A DNA stretch of 64,000 nucleotides. Source: JASHVB01 sp036489395. Lineage in GTDB: Bacteria; Pseudomonadota; Alphaproteobacteria; Acetobacterales; Acetobacteraceae. How positions within the stretch are numbered: position 1 is the first letter of the stretch; each line of letters opens with the position of its first letter. The stretch lies in contig DASXFW010000047.1 of the NCBI GenBank assembly GCA_036489395.1, positions 1 to 64,000 of the forward strand, given 5' to 3'. The notes below the pieces were generated by a model. The model was not told the DNA's origin. It saw nothing but the letters and a program-made list of their open reading frames with translations, and did not search any database. This document shows positions 35,479 to 44,467 of the stretch, one piece after another. A program made the position numbers and the translations under genes.

Positions 35479-36252
35479 ATGTCGGTCGATCTGATCATCG
35501 AAGGGTCGGTTGCGAAAATCGTGCTGAACCGGCCGGAAAAACTGAACGCGCTGACACAGGACATGCGCGCCCAATTGCGCGACTACAGCCAGCAGCTTCG
35601 CTATGACGACAACATCCGCGTCATCGTCATCACCGGCGAGGGCCGTGCCTTCTGCACCGGCGCCGATGTCGGCCGCATGCAACGCGGCGGCCTGCGGCAT
35701 GAGCGCGAAAGGATGCAGGGCGGCAGCCACCAGTTCCTGCGCAACCTGCATGCGATCGAAAAGCCGGTGATCGCCGCGGTGCGCGGTCCGACGGTCGGCA
35801 TCGGCTGGAGCATCGCGCTCGCGTGCGACCTGATCGTCGCGTCGGAAACCGCGCGTTTCTCGCAGGTGTTCCGCCGCATCGGCCTCGCGCCGGACGGCGG
35901 TGCGATCTGGTTCCTGACCCGCCGCATCGGCATGGCGCGCGCAAAGGAACTGGTGTTCACCGCACGCTTCGTCGAAGCGCCGGAAGCGCTGGCGCTCGGC
36001 CTGGTCAATTACGTCGTGCCGGACGGCGAGCTGATGGCAAAGACCGAGGAACTCGCCGCCGACCTCGCCACCGGCCCCACCTTCGCCTTCGGCATGGCCA
36101 AAAAGCTGTTCCACATGGCAAGCGGACCCAGCTACGACGACTTCCTTGATTACGAAGCCTTCGTACAGCCGCAGCTAGACCAGACCGAGGATCACCACGA
36201 GGGTGTCGCGGCGTTCAAGGAGAAGCGCAAACCGAACTTCGTAGGAAGATAA
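35479..36252 (+). CDS. enoyl-CoA hydratase/isomerase family protein
   Basis: A 257-aa crotonase. The CoA/oxyanion blocks are GEGRAFCTGADVGRMQ and VRGPTVGIGWSIALACDLIVASETARFSQVFRRIGLAPDGGA; the acidic catalytic residues usual in hydratases are partly replaced (VFRRIGLAPDGG), as in isomerase- or DpgB-like members. ATG 35479 is preceded by GGAGG; in-frame ATG 35464 lies on that site. It is divergent from the CaiB-type gene by 98 bp. Confidence 0.88.
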   Translation: MSVDLIIEGSVAKIVLNRPEKLNALTQDMRAQLRDYSQQLRYDDNIRVIVITGEGRAFCTGADVGRMQRGGLRHERERMQGGSHQFLRNLHAIEKPVIAAVRGPTVGIGWSIALACDLIVASETARFSQVFRRIGLAPDGGAIWFLTRRIGMARAKELVFTARFVEAPEALALGLVNYVVPDGELMAKTEELAADLATGPTFAFGMAKKLFHMASGPSYDDFLDYEAFVQPQLDQTEDHHEGVAAFKEKRKPNFVGR

Positions 36253-36272
36253 CGACTGCCGCCCTCCCTCCG

Positions 36273-36348
36273 CTGTCATTGCGAGCGCAGCGAAGCAATC
36301 TCCTTCAAGATGACGAAGGAGATTGCTTCGCTGCGCGCGCAATGACAG
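36273..36348. repeat. TGTCATTGCGAG-family palindrome
   Basis: CTGTCATTGCGAGCGCAGCG, AAGCAATCTCCTT, a CAAGATGACG centre, then the complementary arm ending CGCAATGACAG. A full palindrome of the family between two convergent genes; it could act as a bidirectional transcript end. Confidence 0.85.
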
Positions 36349-36354
36349 CAGCAG

Positions 36355-37209
36355 TCACCCCACCTTCACGCCCAACTTCCCTGCCATGTCCTGGATGAAT
36401 TGCCATGCCACACGGCCGGATCGAGCACCGCGCGTCACCGACCACTCCACCGCGGCCGCGTGCAGTGCATCGGCCTCGATCGGCAGGCGCATCGCCGCGG
36501 CATATCCGTCGATCATCGCAAAGAACGTGTCCTGATCGCAGTTATGAAAGCCAAGCCACAAGCCGAAGCGATCGGACAGCGACACCTTTTCCTCCGTCGC
36601 CTCTGACGGATTGATCGCCGTGGAGCGTTCGTTCTCGATCATGTCGCGCGGCATCAGGTGCCGCCGGTTCGACGTGGCATAGAACAACACGTTGTCCGGC
36701 CGGCCCTCGATGCCGCCTTCCAGCACCGATTTCAGCGCCTTGTAATCGGCGTCCTCGCGTTCGAACGACAGATCGTCGCACAGGATCAGGCAACGCCGAT
36801 CCTGCGCGCGCAGCACGTTCAGCAGATCGGGCAGCGATCGGATGTCCTCGCGATGGATTTCCACCAGCGCCAGCACGCCACCCAGCTCGGCATTGGCGAC
36901 AGCGTGCACCGCCTTCACCAGCGAAGACTTGCCCATGCCGCGCGAGCCCCACAGCATGGCGTTGTTCGCCGGCAGGCCGCGCGCGAAACGCAGCGTGTTC
37001 TCCAGGAGAATCTGCTTTTGCCGCTCCACGCCCTGCAGCAGCGAAATATCGACACGCGATACTTTGGCAACCGGTGCGAGATGCGGTGGGGACGGGTACC
37101 ACACGAACGCCTCCGCCGCCTCCAGCGCCACGGCGGGCGCGGGCGGCGGGGCAAGGCGCTCCAACGCCTCGGCGATACGTGTGGCGAGTTCGGTCAGGCG
37201 CTGGTCCAT
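36355..37209 (-). CDS. DUF815 family P-loop ATPase
   Basis: A 284-aa AAA-like ATPase. Walker A is LWGSRGMGKSSLV (residues ~90-102), Walker B is CLILCDDLSFE, and ATSNRRHLMPRDM is the sensor/DUF815 signature. Characteristic N-terminal stretch VSRVDISLLQGVERQKQILLENTLRF. ATG 37209 is set by this conserved region; an upstream extension would run into the yajC promoter. In alphaproteobacteria this gene usually sits beside yajC, as here. Role unknown, possibly a chaperone-like ATPase. Confidence 0.9.
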   Translation of the reverse strand: MDQRLTELATRIAEALERLAPPPAPAVALEAAEAFVWYPSPPHLAPVAKVSRVDISLLQGVERQKQILLENTLRFARGLPANNAMLWGSRGMGKSSLVKAVHAVANAELGGVLALVEIHREDIRSLPDLLNVLRAQDRRCLILCDDLSFEREDADYKALKSVLEGGIEGRPDNVLFYATSNRRHLMPRDMIENERSTAINPSEATEEKVSLSDRFGLWLGFHNCDQDTFFAMIDGYAAAMRLPIEADALHAAAVEWSVTRGARSGRVAWQFIQDMAGKLGVKVG

Positions 37210-37291
37210 GGGTGGGAAATTCCGATAGAGCTTGACGTAAGAGGGGCGGAAACTATGGTCCCGCCGCACTCACCGCAAGGACCGGTCCGCT

Positions 37292-37660
37292 ATGAACCCG
37301 TTTGACCTGATACCGCCGGCCTACGCGCAGGACGTCGGCAGCAACCTGACCACGATGCTTCAGGGCCCGTTCCCGCTGATGATCGCCATCGGCCTGGTGT
37401 TCTACTTCATATTGCTCCGGCCGCAGCAACAGAAGCAGAAGGAAACGCGTGCGATGATCGCCGCGGTGAAGCGGGGCGATCGCGTGGTGACCGGGGGCGG
37501 CATTTTAGGAACAGTACAGCGCGTGCCGATGGTGCAGGACAAGAACGGCAAGCAGGTGGCGTCGAACGAGATCGAAGTCGAAATCGCGCCGAACATGCGG
37601 GTGACCGTCTTGCGCGATACGATCACCGCCGTGGTCAAGCCGACGGCGGCGAACGATTGA
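37292..37660 (+). CDS. yajC: preprotein translocase subunit YajC
   Basis: A 122-aa protein with one membrane segment (LMIAIGLVFYFILLRPQQQKQKE, residues ~29-51) and the YajC signature LLRPQQQKQKE followed by RGDRVVTGGGILGTVQRV and a small beta domain ending in DTITAVVKP. It belongs to the SecDF-YajC complex, which helps protein export. It has a short N-terminal extension (DLIPPAYAQD). It is divergent from the DUF815 gene. secD and secF do not follow; a creatininase gene does. Confidence 0.92.
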   Translation: MNPFDLIPPAYAQDVGSNLTTMLQGPFPLMIAIGLVFYFILLRPQQQKQKETRAMIAAVKRGDRVVTGGGILGTVQRVPMVQDKNGKQVASNEIEVEIAPNMRVTVLRDTITAVVKPTAAND

Positions 37661-37755
37661 TCCACTAACACGCTCGTCCGCAGATCGCGGCGCGCATTGA
37701 CGCGCACGCCATCTGTCCGCAGCCTTCCCCATCGTTGTCGCTCGTGGGGGACGCA

Positions 37756-38451
37756 ATGCGAATCGCCGAGATGGACTGGCGGATGGTGGAAACCTATATC
37801 CGCCGTGACGACCGTTGTGTCCTGCCGATCGGCAGTACCGAGCAACACGCCGGTCTGTCGCTGGCCACCGATGCGATCCTTGCGGAACGCGTCGGCGCGG
37901 AAGCAGCGGAGCCGCTCGGTGTGCCGGTGTTCCCGGTGCTGTCCTACGGCCTGACGCCGTATTTCACGAGTTTTCCCGGCACCATTACGCTGCGTGTGGC
38001 GACCTTCGCCGCACTGCTGCGCGACATATTGGATAGCCTGAAACTGACCGGCTTTCGTCGCGTGCTGATTGTCAATGGTCACGGCGGCAACCAACCCGCG
38101 CTGTCGCTGGCGCAGGAATGGATGATGGACAATCCCGACGCGCGGGTGCGCGTGCACGATTGGTGGCGTGCGCCGCTGACCTCGGCCGCGGTCCAGCGCA
38201 TCGATCCCGTTGCCGGCCATGCAAGCTGGATGGAGAATTTCCCCTGGACGCGTCTGCCGGATCGCGAACCGGAAGAAGGCGCCAAGCAGCCGGTCGATAT
38301 CGATCGTCTGCGCGCTCTGCCGCCGTTCGAGGTGCGTCTGATGCTGGATGACGGCAACTTTGCCGGCCGTTATCAGCGCGACGATTCCGAAATGCTGGAA
38401 CTCTGGGACGTAGCCGTGCGCGAAACCCGCGCTCTGCTCGAGGAGTGGTAA
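37756..38451 (+). CDS. creatininase family protein
   Basis: A 231-aa metal-dependent amidohydrolase of the creatininase family. Metal ligands fit the family: E29 and H31 in GSTEQHA, D39 in LATDAI, His in NGHGGNQ (near residue 107), and a C-terminal acidic ligand. It is related to creatinine amidohydrolases and to MftE/ArfB-type formamide hydrolases. ATG 37756 has GGGGGA upstream; TTG 37735 is possible. The next gene begins two bases after the stop. Confidence 0.88.
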   Translation: MRIAEMDWRMVETYIRRDDRCVLPIGSTEQHAGLSLATDAILAERVGAEAAEPLGVPVFPVLSYGLTPYFTSFPGTITLRVATFAALLRDILDSLKLTGFRRVLIVNGHGGNQPALSLAQEWMMDNPDARVRVHDWWRAPLTSAAVQRIDPVAGHASWMENFPWTRLPDREPEEGAKQPVDIDRLRALPPFEVRLMLDDGNFAGRYQRDDSEMLELWDVAVRETRALLEEW

Positions 38452-38452
38452 C

Positions 38453-39484
38453 ATGGCAGACCCCATCCTGATCTGGGGTGCCGGCGCCATCGGCGGTTCC
38501 GTCGGCGCGTGGCTGAAACGCGCAGGCCATGACGTGACGTTTGTCGATGTGGTGCCAGAGCATGTGGCCGCGATCGGGAACCCGGCGCATGGCCTGCGCA
38601 TCGTCGGGCCGGTCGAGGAATTTACCGTGACCACACCAGCGCTGTTGCCGGCGGAGGTTTCGGGTAAGTGGCGGCGTATCTTCCTCGCGGTGAAGGCGCA
38701 GCACACGGAAGAAGCCACACGGGCGCTGGCACCTTTCCTCACGGATGACGGCTATGTGCTGTCGCTGCAGAACGGCCTGAACGAAATCATCATCGCAAAC
38801 ATCGTCGGGCGCGCGCGCACCATCGGTGCGTTCATCAATTTCGCCGCCGACTGGATGGCGCCTGGCGAGATCATGTTCGGTAATCGCGGCGCCGTTGTGC
38901 TGGGCGAACTCGACGGCGCAAGCACGCCGCGGCTGCAGGCATTGCACGCGTTGCTGCGCGATTTCGAACCGGATGCGATCGCTACATCGGATATCTGGGC
39001 CTATCTCTGGGGAAAGTTGGGTTATGGCGCCATGCTGTTTGCCCAGGCGCTTGGCGAAGCGGGCATCGCGGATTGCCTGACGCGGCCCGAATTGCTGGGC
39101 TTGTGGCGGCAGCTTGGGGCAGAAGCGATTCGCGTTGCCTTGGCGGAAGGCGTGCAGCCGCGCGGGTTCAACGGCTATGAGGTCGATGCGTTTCGTCCTG
39201 GTGCCAGCGAAGCGGCCGCGCGCAATTCGGTGACGGCGATGGCCGACCTTTATCGCGGTAGCACAAAGACGCATTCCGGCGTTTGGCGCGATCTTTGGGT
39301 ACGTCATCGTCGCACCGAGGTGGATGTGCAGATCGCGCCGATTGCAGAACACGGTGCGAAGCACGGCATCGACTGCCCTGCCACGCGGTGCCTGGTGCGG
39401 ATGATCCACGAAGCAGAGCAAGGCCAACGGACGATGCGCGACGATAATTTGTTGGAATTGGCGAGGGAGAGTGCGGCCCCATGA
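38453..39484 (+). CDS. ketopantoate reductase (ApbA/PanE) family protein
   Basis: A 343-aa NADP-dependent reductase. N-terminal Rossmann motif ILIWGAGAIGGSVGAWL (residues ~5-21), then FLAVKAQHTEEATRAL with the conserved Lys, and LSLQNGLNE. The C-terminal helical domain has KLGYGAMLFAQA. It reduces a 2-oxo acid such as 2-dehydropantoate, but its position between a creatininase and an SDR suggests another substrate. The ATG lies 1 base after the previous stop, and the next gene overlaps by ATGA. Confidence 0.85.
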   Translation: MADPILIWGAGAIGGSVGAWLKRAGHDVTFVDVVPEHVAAIGNPAHGLRIVGPVEEFTVTTPALLPAEVSGKWRRIFLAVKAQHTEEATRALAPFLTDDGYVLSLQNGLNEIIIANIVGRARTIGAFINFAADWMAPGEIMFGNRGAVVLGELDGASTPRLQALHALLRDFEPDAIATSDIWAYLWGKLGYGAMLFAQALGEAGIADCLTRPELLGLWRQLGAEAIRVALAEGVQPRGFNGYEVDAFRPGASEAAARNSVTAMADLYRGSTKTHSGVWRDLWVRHRRTEVDVQIAPIAEHGAKHGIDCPATRCLVRMIHEAEQGQRTMRDDNLLELARESAAP

Positions 39485-40236
39485 ATGTCCGGTTCGATGG
39501 CAAGGTGGTCGCGGTAACCGGCGCGGGGCATGGGTTTGGCCGCTCCATCGCGCAAAGTTTCGCGCATCTCGGCGCGCGCGTTTTCGCGACCGACATTTCG
39601 GCGGATGAGCTGGCGGAAACCGCCGCACCGGGCGGCATCGTCACGAAGGTGGTCGATCTGCGCGATCGTGCCGCAGGTGCCGCGTGGGTTCAGCAGATCG
39701 AGGCGCAGACGAGAAGCGCCATCGACGTTCTGGTGAACGATGCCGGCGGCGTTGCCGGCCAGGACCACAAGCCGGTGGAAGACGTATCGGACGAAGACTG
39801 GAACATCATCTTCGACATCAACGTCAACGCGGCCTTCACGCTGTGCCGTGCCGCGGCGCCGGCCATGAAGCGCGCCGGCGGCGGACGCATTGTGAACATC
39901 AGTTCCGGCGCGGGCTTGCAGGCGTCGCTGACCGGCGTTCAGGCGTATTGCAGCGCCAAACACGCCGTCGTGGGTCTGACGCGTCAGCTCGCGCACGAGC
40001 TCGGTCCGTTCAACATCACCGTCAACTCGGTGGCGCCTGGCTTCATCCGCACCAATGCGGCGACAGAACGGCAATGGGCCAGCTACGGCGAGGACGGGCA
40101 GCAGGCCCTGGTGCAGCGGATCGCCATGCAGCGGCTCGGCACCGCGCAGGACATTGCGAATGCCGTGATTTTCTTTGCCTCCGACCTGGCGGGGTTCGTC
40201 AACGGACAGATTCTGCAGGTGGATGGCGGGCGCTGA
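39481..40236 (+). CDS. SDR family NAD(P)-dependent oxidoreductase
   Basis: A 251-aa classical short-chain dehydrogenase. Cofactor motif TGAGHGFGRSIAQ (G-x-x-x-G-x-G), NDAGG as the NAG equivalent, catalytic Ser in IVNISSGAG, and Y-x-x-x-K in AYCSAKHAVVG; PGFIRTN and GQILQVDGG close the domain. The tetrad is intact. It is the last of the creatininase-PanE-SDR operon, with an ATGA overlap upstream. Confidence 0.9.
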   Translation: MNVRFDGKVVAVTGAGHGFGRSIAQSFAHLGARVFATDISADELAETAAPGGIVTKVVDLRDRAAGAAWVQQIEAQTRSAIDVLVNDAGGVAGQDHKPVEDVSDEDWNIIFDINVNAAFTLCRAAAPAMKRAGGGRIVNISSGAGLQASLTGVQAYCSAKHAVVGLTRQLAHELGPFNITVNSVAPGFIRTNAATERQWASYGEDGQQALVQRIAMQRLGTAQDIANAVIFFASDLAGFVNGQILQVDGGR

Positions 40237-40340
40237 ACGGCGCAGCTTCAACTTACCGAGAGACGCAGGCTGTCCCTCGTTCCAGCGGCCTAGAGTCACT
40301 GTAACACTGCGGCTTGTACCTCTGGATGCGGGCAGGTCGG

Positions 40341-43034
40341 ATGTCAGAAGTTTCCCAGCATGCGCCCGAACTGGCGGCGATTCATCATGCTGCTGTCGAA
40401 ATCATGGACGATGCGTTCTTCGCGTTCGGCCGCGACCACGAGCTCGTCCAGGTCAACGGCGCAGCCGAGCGTCTGCTGCGGCGCGATCGCCATTCGTTGA
40501 TCGGCCGCGATGTCGCGGCATTGCTCGGTCCAGAGCTTTCCGATGCGGTGCGCGACGGCCGGCCGCGGCGACTGGATACGCCGATCGCGCCTGGCGGCGA
40601 TCCGGTTGCGGCGAACATCGTTCCCACTCCGGACGGTGTGTTGCTGTTCCTGCGGGACAAATCCGAATCGACCCGTTTGCAGGCCACGCTGCGCCAACGC
40701 GACGATGTGCTTGCGCTGTTGGAAGACATGCTCGGCATCGGAGTTTGGGACATCGATCCCGCCACCAACATGGTACGCGGTACACCGCAGTTCTTCCGTA
40801 TCATCGGGCTGGACCCGGCGAGTGAGGTGGTTCCGCTGGAAACCGCGCGCAGCTTGCCGCATCCCGAAGACCGGCAGCGCGTCACCGACGCGTATCGGGA
40901 CGCCATCGCAGACGGCGCGGACTTCGTGCAAACCGAATATCGCATCCGCCGTTCTGACGGCGCTGTTCGCTGGTTGGTCGGGCGGGCCCGCGTCGGCCGT
41001 GACACCAGCGGCAACGTTGTGCGGCTCAGTGGCGTGGACATCGATATTACCGACCGGAAGCTGGCGGAATCGGCGCTGCGGGAAAGCGAGGAACGTTTTC
41101 GCCGCGTCTTCGAGCAAAGCCCGCTTGGCAAGGCAACCGTGGATCATGCATTCCACTTCCGTGAGGTGAATCCGGCGTTGTGCGAAATGCTGGGTCATAG
41201 TCAGGAAGAACTGGTCGGCAGTGGCTTTCTCGATCTGCTGCACCCGGAGGATCGCGCGTTATGTCTGGCGAAAGGCCAGGCGCTGATCGAAGGGCGGGTG
41301 CCGCAGGTGCAGTTGGAGCAGCGCTTCGTCCGTAAATCGGGGGAAGTGTTTTGGGTCCGCGTGAATGTCGGTCCGATTCGCGATGCGCAAGGCAACATTC
41401 TCTACAGCCTGGGCGTTATCGAAGACATCGACGATCGCAAGCGCATGACACAGGCTTTGGGCGAAAGCGAACGCCGCCTGCGTGACCTGAACGAGCGTCT
41501 GGAGCACGAGGCAGAGCACCGTGCGCGGCAGTTGGCGGCAAGCCGGGCGCAACTACAGGCGTTCTTCAGCAACTCCCCCGACTGGATGACGCTGATCCGC
41601 GCGACATTCGATGGACGATTTGTATATGTCGATCTGAATCCGGCCTCCGAAGCGGCGTACGGGTTGCCACGTGCACGCGTGGCCGGGCATACGGTCGAGG
41701 AGATCCTTGGCGTCGAAGCGGCGCAGGTGCCGCTGCATCATTTGCGCGAATGCGTCCGCACCGGCGAGCCGCAGCGTTATGTCGCACAGCGCACGATGGC
41801 CGGCCGCACCTCCACCATCGATGTGATGTTCGTGCTGGTTCCCGCGCTGACGGAAGCCGGCGAACGCCAGATCATCACCATTGCGCGCGACATCACTGAG
41901 CGCGAGCATTTGGAAGCGCAGCTTCGCCAGGCGCAAAAGATGGAGGCGATCGGCCAGCTTACCGGCGGCGTCGCGCACGACTTCAACAATTTGCTCGCTG
42001 TCGTCATGGGAAATGCGGAGCTGGCAAAGCGTCGGCCAGCCGGCAGCCTGCCGGCGATGATGGACAATATCCTGCGAGCCGGCGAACGTGGCGTCGCATT
42101 GACCCGGCAGTTGCTGTCGTTCTCGCGTCGCCAGAACAGCGAGCCGCAGGTGCTGGATCTTTCGGTCGAGATGCCGCGCATCGGCGAGATGCTGCGGACG
42201 TCGCTGCGCGGCAACATCCAGCTTCGCACGTCGGTGGCACCAGACGTTGGCATGGTTGAGGTCGATCCGGACGAACTCGAAATAGCGTTGTTGAACATCG
42301 CGGTGAACGCACGCGACGCGATGCCCGATGGCGGACGCTTCGACATCGATGTGCGGCGCGTGCCCGCCGGGAAGTCCGGGTTTGCGGCAGAGCATGTGGC
42401 TCTTGAGTTGCGTGATACCGGCATGGGAATTCCACGGGAGGTGATCGCGAAGGTCTTTGATCCGTTCTTCACGACGAAGGAAGTCGGCGTCGGCACCGGC
42501 CTGGGCCTAAGCCAGGTCTATGGGTTTGTGCAGCAGTCCGGCGGCACTGTGTCGATCGACAGCGCACCAGGCAAAGGGACCACGGTCGCGATCTGCCTGC
42601 CGCGTACGTTCAAGCCGTTGGCGCAATCGGATAATGCATCCGGCGATCTGGCATCCGGGTCCGTCGGCGGACTGATTTTGCTGGTCGAAGACAACCCCGA
42701 TGTGGCCAGTGTGACCGCACAGATGCTGCGGGCGCTGGGCTGCGAAGTAGAGGTGGTGGACCGGGCGCGTAAGGCGTTGGATCGGCTGGCCGGCGCCGGG
42801 AGCCCGATAGATCTGCTGTTGTCCGACGTCGTCATGCCGGATGGGATGACCGGTCTCGATTTGGCGCGCGCGGTGCGGGCGCGGCAACCTGATCTGCCGA
42901 TCGTGCTGATTTCCGGCTACAACGATGCGGTGCCGCCGCGCGGTTCCGGCTTTCGCATGCTGCGCAAACCGGTGCCAGGAGCCGAGCTGCGTGACGCGAT
43001 CCGCGAAGCGATGGCAACGCGGGCTCCGGCGTAA
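40341..43034 (+). CDS. hybrid sensor histidine kinase with four PAS domains and receiver
   Basis: An 897-aa soluble sensor. Four PAS/PAC units lie at about 12-110, 120-240, 245-370 and 400-520 (the last has ITIARDITER; the third DIDDRK). The HisKA domain has the phospho-acceptor H546 in GGVAHDFNN; the ATP-binding domain has NIAVNARDAM, RDTGMGI and GTGLGLS; a C-terminal receiver has D829 in LLLSDVVMPDG and K876. No membrane segment is visible, so the signal is likely cytosolic (redox, ligand). The start may be ATG 40341 or 40314. No separate response regulator is adjacent. Confidence 0.9.
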   Translation: MSEVSQHAPELAAIHHAAVEIMDDAFFAFGRDHELVQVNGAAERLLRRDRHSLIGRDVAALLGPELSDAVRDGRPRRLDTPIAPGGDPVAANIVPTPDGVLLFLRDKSESTRLQATLRQRDDVLALLEDMLGIGVWDIDPATNMVRGTPQFFRIIGLDPASEVVPLETARSLPHPEDRQRVTDAYRDAIADGADFVQTEYRIRRSDGAVRWLVGRARVGRDTSGNVVRLSGVDIDITDRKLAESALRESEERFRRVFEQSPLGKATVDHAFHFREVNPALCEMLGHSQEELVGSGFLDLLHPEDRALCLAKGQALIEGRVPQVQLEQRFVRKSGEVFWVRVNVGPIRDAQGNILYSLGVIEDIDDRKRMTQALGESERRLRDLNERLEHEAEHRARQLAASRAQLQAFFSNSPDWMTLIRATFDGRFVYVDLNPASEAAYGLPRARVAGHTVEEILGVEAAQVPLHHLRECVRTGEPQRYVAQRTMAGRTSTIDVMFVLVPALTEAGERQIITIARDITEREHLEAQLRQAQKMEAIGQLTGGVAHDFNNLLAVVMGNAELAKRRPAGSLPAMMDNILRAGERGVALTRQLLSFSRRQNSEPQVLDLSVEMPRIGEMLRTSLRGNIQLRTSVAPDVGMVEVDPDELEIALLNIAVNARDAMPDGGRFDIDVRRVPAGKSGFAAEHVALELRDTGMGIPREVIAKVFDPFFTTKEVGVGTGLGLSQVYGFVQQSGGTVSIDSAPGKGTTVAICLPRTFKPLAQSDNASGDLASGSVGGLILLVEDNPDVASVTAQMLRALGCEVEVVDRARKALDRLAGAGSPIDLLLSDVVMPDGMTGLDLARAVRARQPDLPIVLISGYNDAVPPRGSGFRMLRKPVPGAELRDAIREAMATRAPA

Positions 43035-43040
43035 CGACGC

Positions 43041-43156
43041 GTCATTGCCACGCCGCTTGGCCGAAGCAATCATCCCCATCCCTGTCATTGCGAGGCCGCT
43101 TGGCCGAAGCAATCTCCCGAGGGGATTGCTTCGGCCAAACGGCCTCGCAATGACAG
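43041..43156. repeat. TGTCATTGCGAG-family repeats (1.5 copies)
   Basis: A partial arm GTCATTGCCACGCCGCTTGG (43041) is followed by a full palindrome 43082-43156: CTGTCATTGCGAGGCCGCTT, GGCCGAAGCAATCTCC, centre CGAGG, then the complement ending CCTCGCAATGACAG. Fills the gap between two convergent genes. Confidence 0.9.
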
Positions 43157-43179
43157 AAGGCCGCGGACGCCGACCCGTA

Positions 43180-44211
43180 TCACACCATTCTTGGCCGCAC
43201 CTTTTCGCACAGCAATTGCAGCGACCGCATCATCAGCGGCGACGGAATCATGGCACCGAAATTCAGTTCGGCCAGGATGCCGTCGATGCCCAGTTCGTCC
43301 TGCAATTGCTGCAGCCGGTCCGCCACGTGTTCTGGGCTTCCCACCACCACTTTGTCGCGCAGCACGTCGTCGTAGGTAAGGTTGCGCACTTCCTCCAACT
43401 CCGCGCGGCGCCGCTTGTTTGGTGAACCTTCAAGCTGGGTCACCAGTTTCTTGTAGCCTGCCATCATGCTGGCCTCGGCTTCGGACATCGCGCGCGCATC
43501 GGTTTCGGCCACGTGCAGCGACAGCCGCAAATGGACCTCGCCCTTGCCGGGATGCCCGGCGGCTTTGTAAGCGTCGCGATAGGCGTGCAGATCCGGGGCC
43601 AGACCCGACAGCGAACCGCTGCGCACCGCAACGAACAGCGGATAGCCGAGCTTGCCGAGCATGGGGAACGTGTCCTCGCTGGCACCGGCTATGCGGATCG
43701 GCGGATGCGGTTTCTGGTACGGCCGCGGTACGGCGCGCGCTTCGTTGAAGCTGTAGAACTGGCCTTCGTAGGAAAACGTGGTCTGGGTCCACGCGCGCTT
43801 CAGAATCTCCAGCACTTCGTAGAACCGTTCGCGACTTTCGGAATACGGCACGCCGTACGCCGCATAGGCGCGCGGGTTGCCGCTGCGCCCGACGCCCAGC
43901 AGCAGGCGGCCGCGGCTGATCTGATCGACGGTGGCGGATTCCTCGGCGAGGCGCAGCGGATGGCACAGCGGCAGCACCTGCACGCCGGTGCCGATGCGGA
44001 TGCGGGTGGTGCGCGCCGCGATGGCGGCAGCGACGGTCATTGGAACGCTCATGACCGAGCGCGCGGCCTGCTGGTGGATTTCGGCGAGCCAGACGGAATC
44101 GAGGCCCCAGCGCTCGGCATCTTCCACCTGCGCCAGGCCTTGGGCGAAGGCGTCGGTATCCGATTGGTCCGGCACCTGGCGGTGAAATTCAACGTACCAA
44201 CCGAATTCCAT
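43180..44211 (-). CDS. LLM class flavin-dependent oxidoreductase
   Basis: A 343-aa luciferase-like enzyme. DSVWLAEIHQQ (the EHH position is EIHQ), TTRIRIGTGVQVLPLCHPLRLAEESATVDQISRGRLLLGVGRSG and KPHPPIRIAGASEDTFPMLGKLG are typical. The AE(I)H block suggests the luciferase-type FMN branch. The start ATG 44211 has AGGAA upstream; an upstream extension would read into repeat sequence. It is divergent from the LysR regulator at 44468, which may control it. Confidence 0.85.
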   Translation of the reverse strand: MEFGWYVEFHRQVPDQSDTDAFAQGLAQVEDAERWGLDSVWLAEIHQQAARSVMSVPMTVAAAIAARTTRIRIGTGVQVLPLCHPLRLAEESATVDQISRGRLLLGVGRSGNPRAYAAYGVPYSESRERFYEVLEILKRAWTQTTFSYEGQFYSFNEARAVPRPYQKPHPPIRIAGASEDTFPMLGKLGYPLFVAVRSGSLSGLAPDLHAYRDAYKAAGHPGKGEVHLRLSLHVAETDARAMSEAEASMMAGYKKLVTQLEGSPNKRRRAELEEVRNLTYDDVLRDKVVVGSPEHVADRLQQLQDELGIDGILAELNFGAMIPSPLMMRSLQLLCEKVRPRMV

Positions 44212-44235
44212 GGACGATTCCTGTGCTGCATTATT

Positions 44236-44366
44236 CCTGTCGTTGCGCGGAGGCATAGCGGCGAAGCAGTCTCGTTCGGTCGGAGGGCTGCCTACGGTGC
44301 GGTTCGCGGAGACGCGGCAGAATTCCGACCGGGATCGCTTCGTCGCTATGCTCCTCGCAATGACAT
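44236..44366. repeat. TGTCATTGCGAG-family long palindrome
   Basis: Ends CCTGTCGTTGCGCGGAGGCA and TGCTCCTCGCAATGACAT are inverted, enclosing arms CGGCGAAGCAGTCTCG and GGGATCGCTTCGTCGC. It occupies half of the 256-bp divergent gap between the LLM and LysR genes. Confidence 0.75.
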
Positions 44367-44467
44367 AGAGGGTAGCACGCTAGGTCCGCGGTCACCATCC
44401 AACAAATGCCGAATTTTGATCCGCGCCATATCGTCACGGCATGGGCACTCGTGTATGCTGCGTGGCT

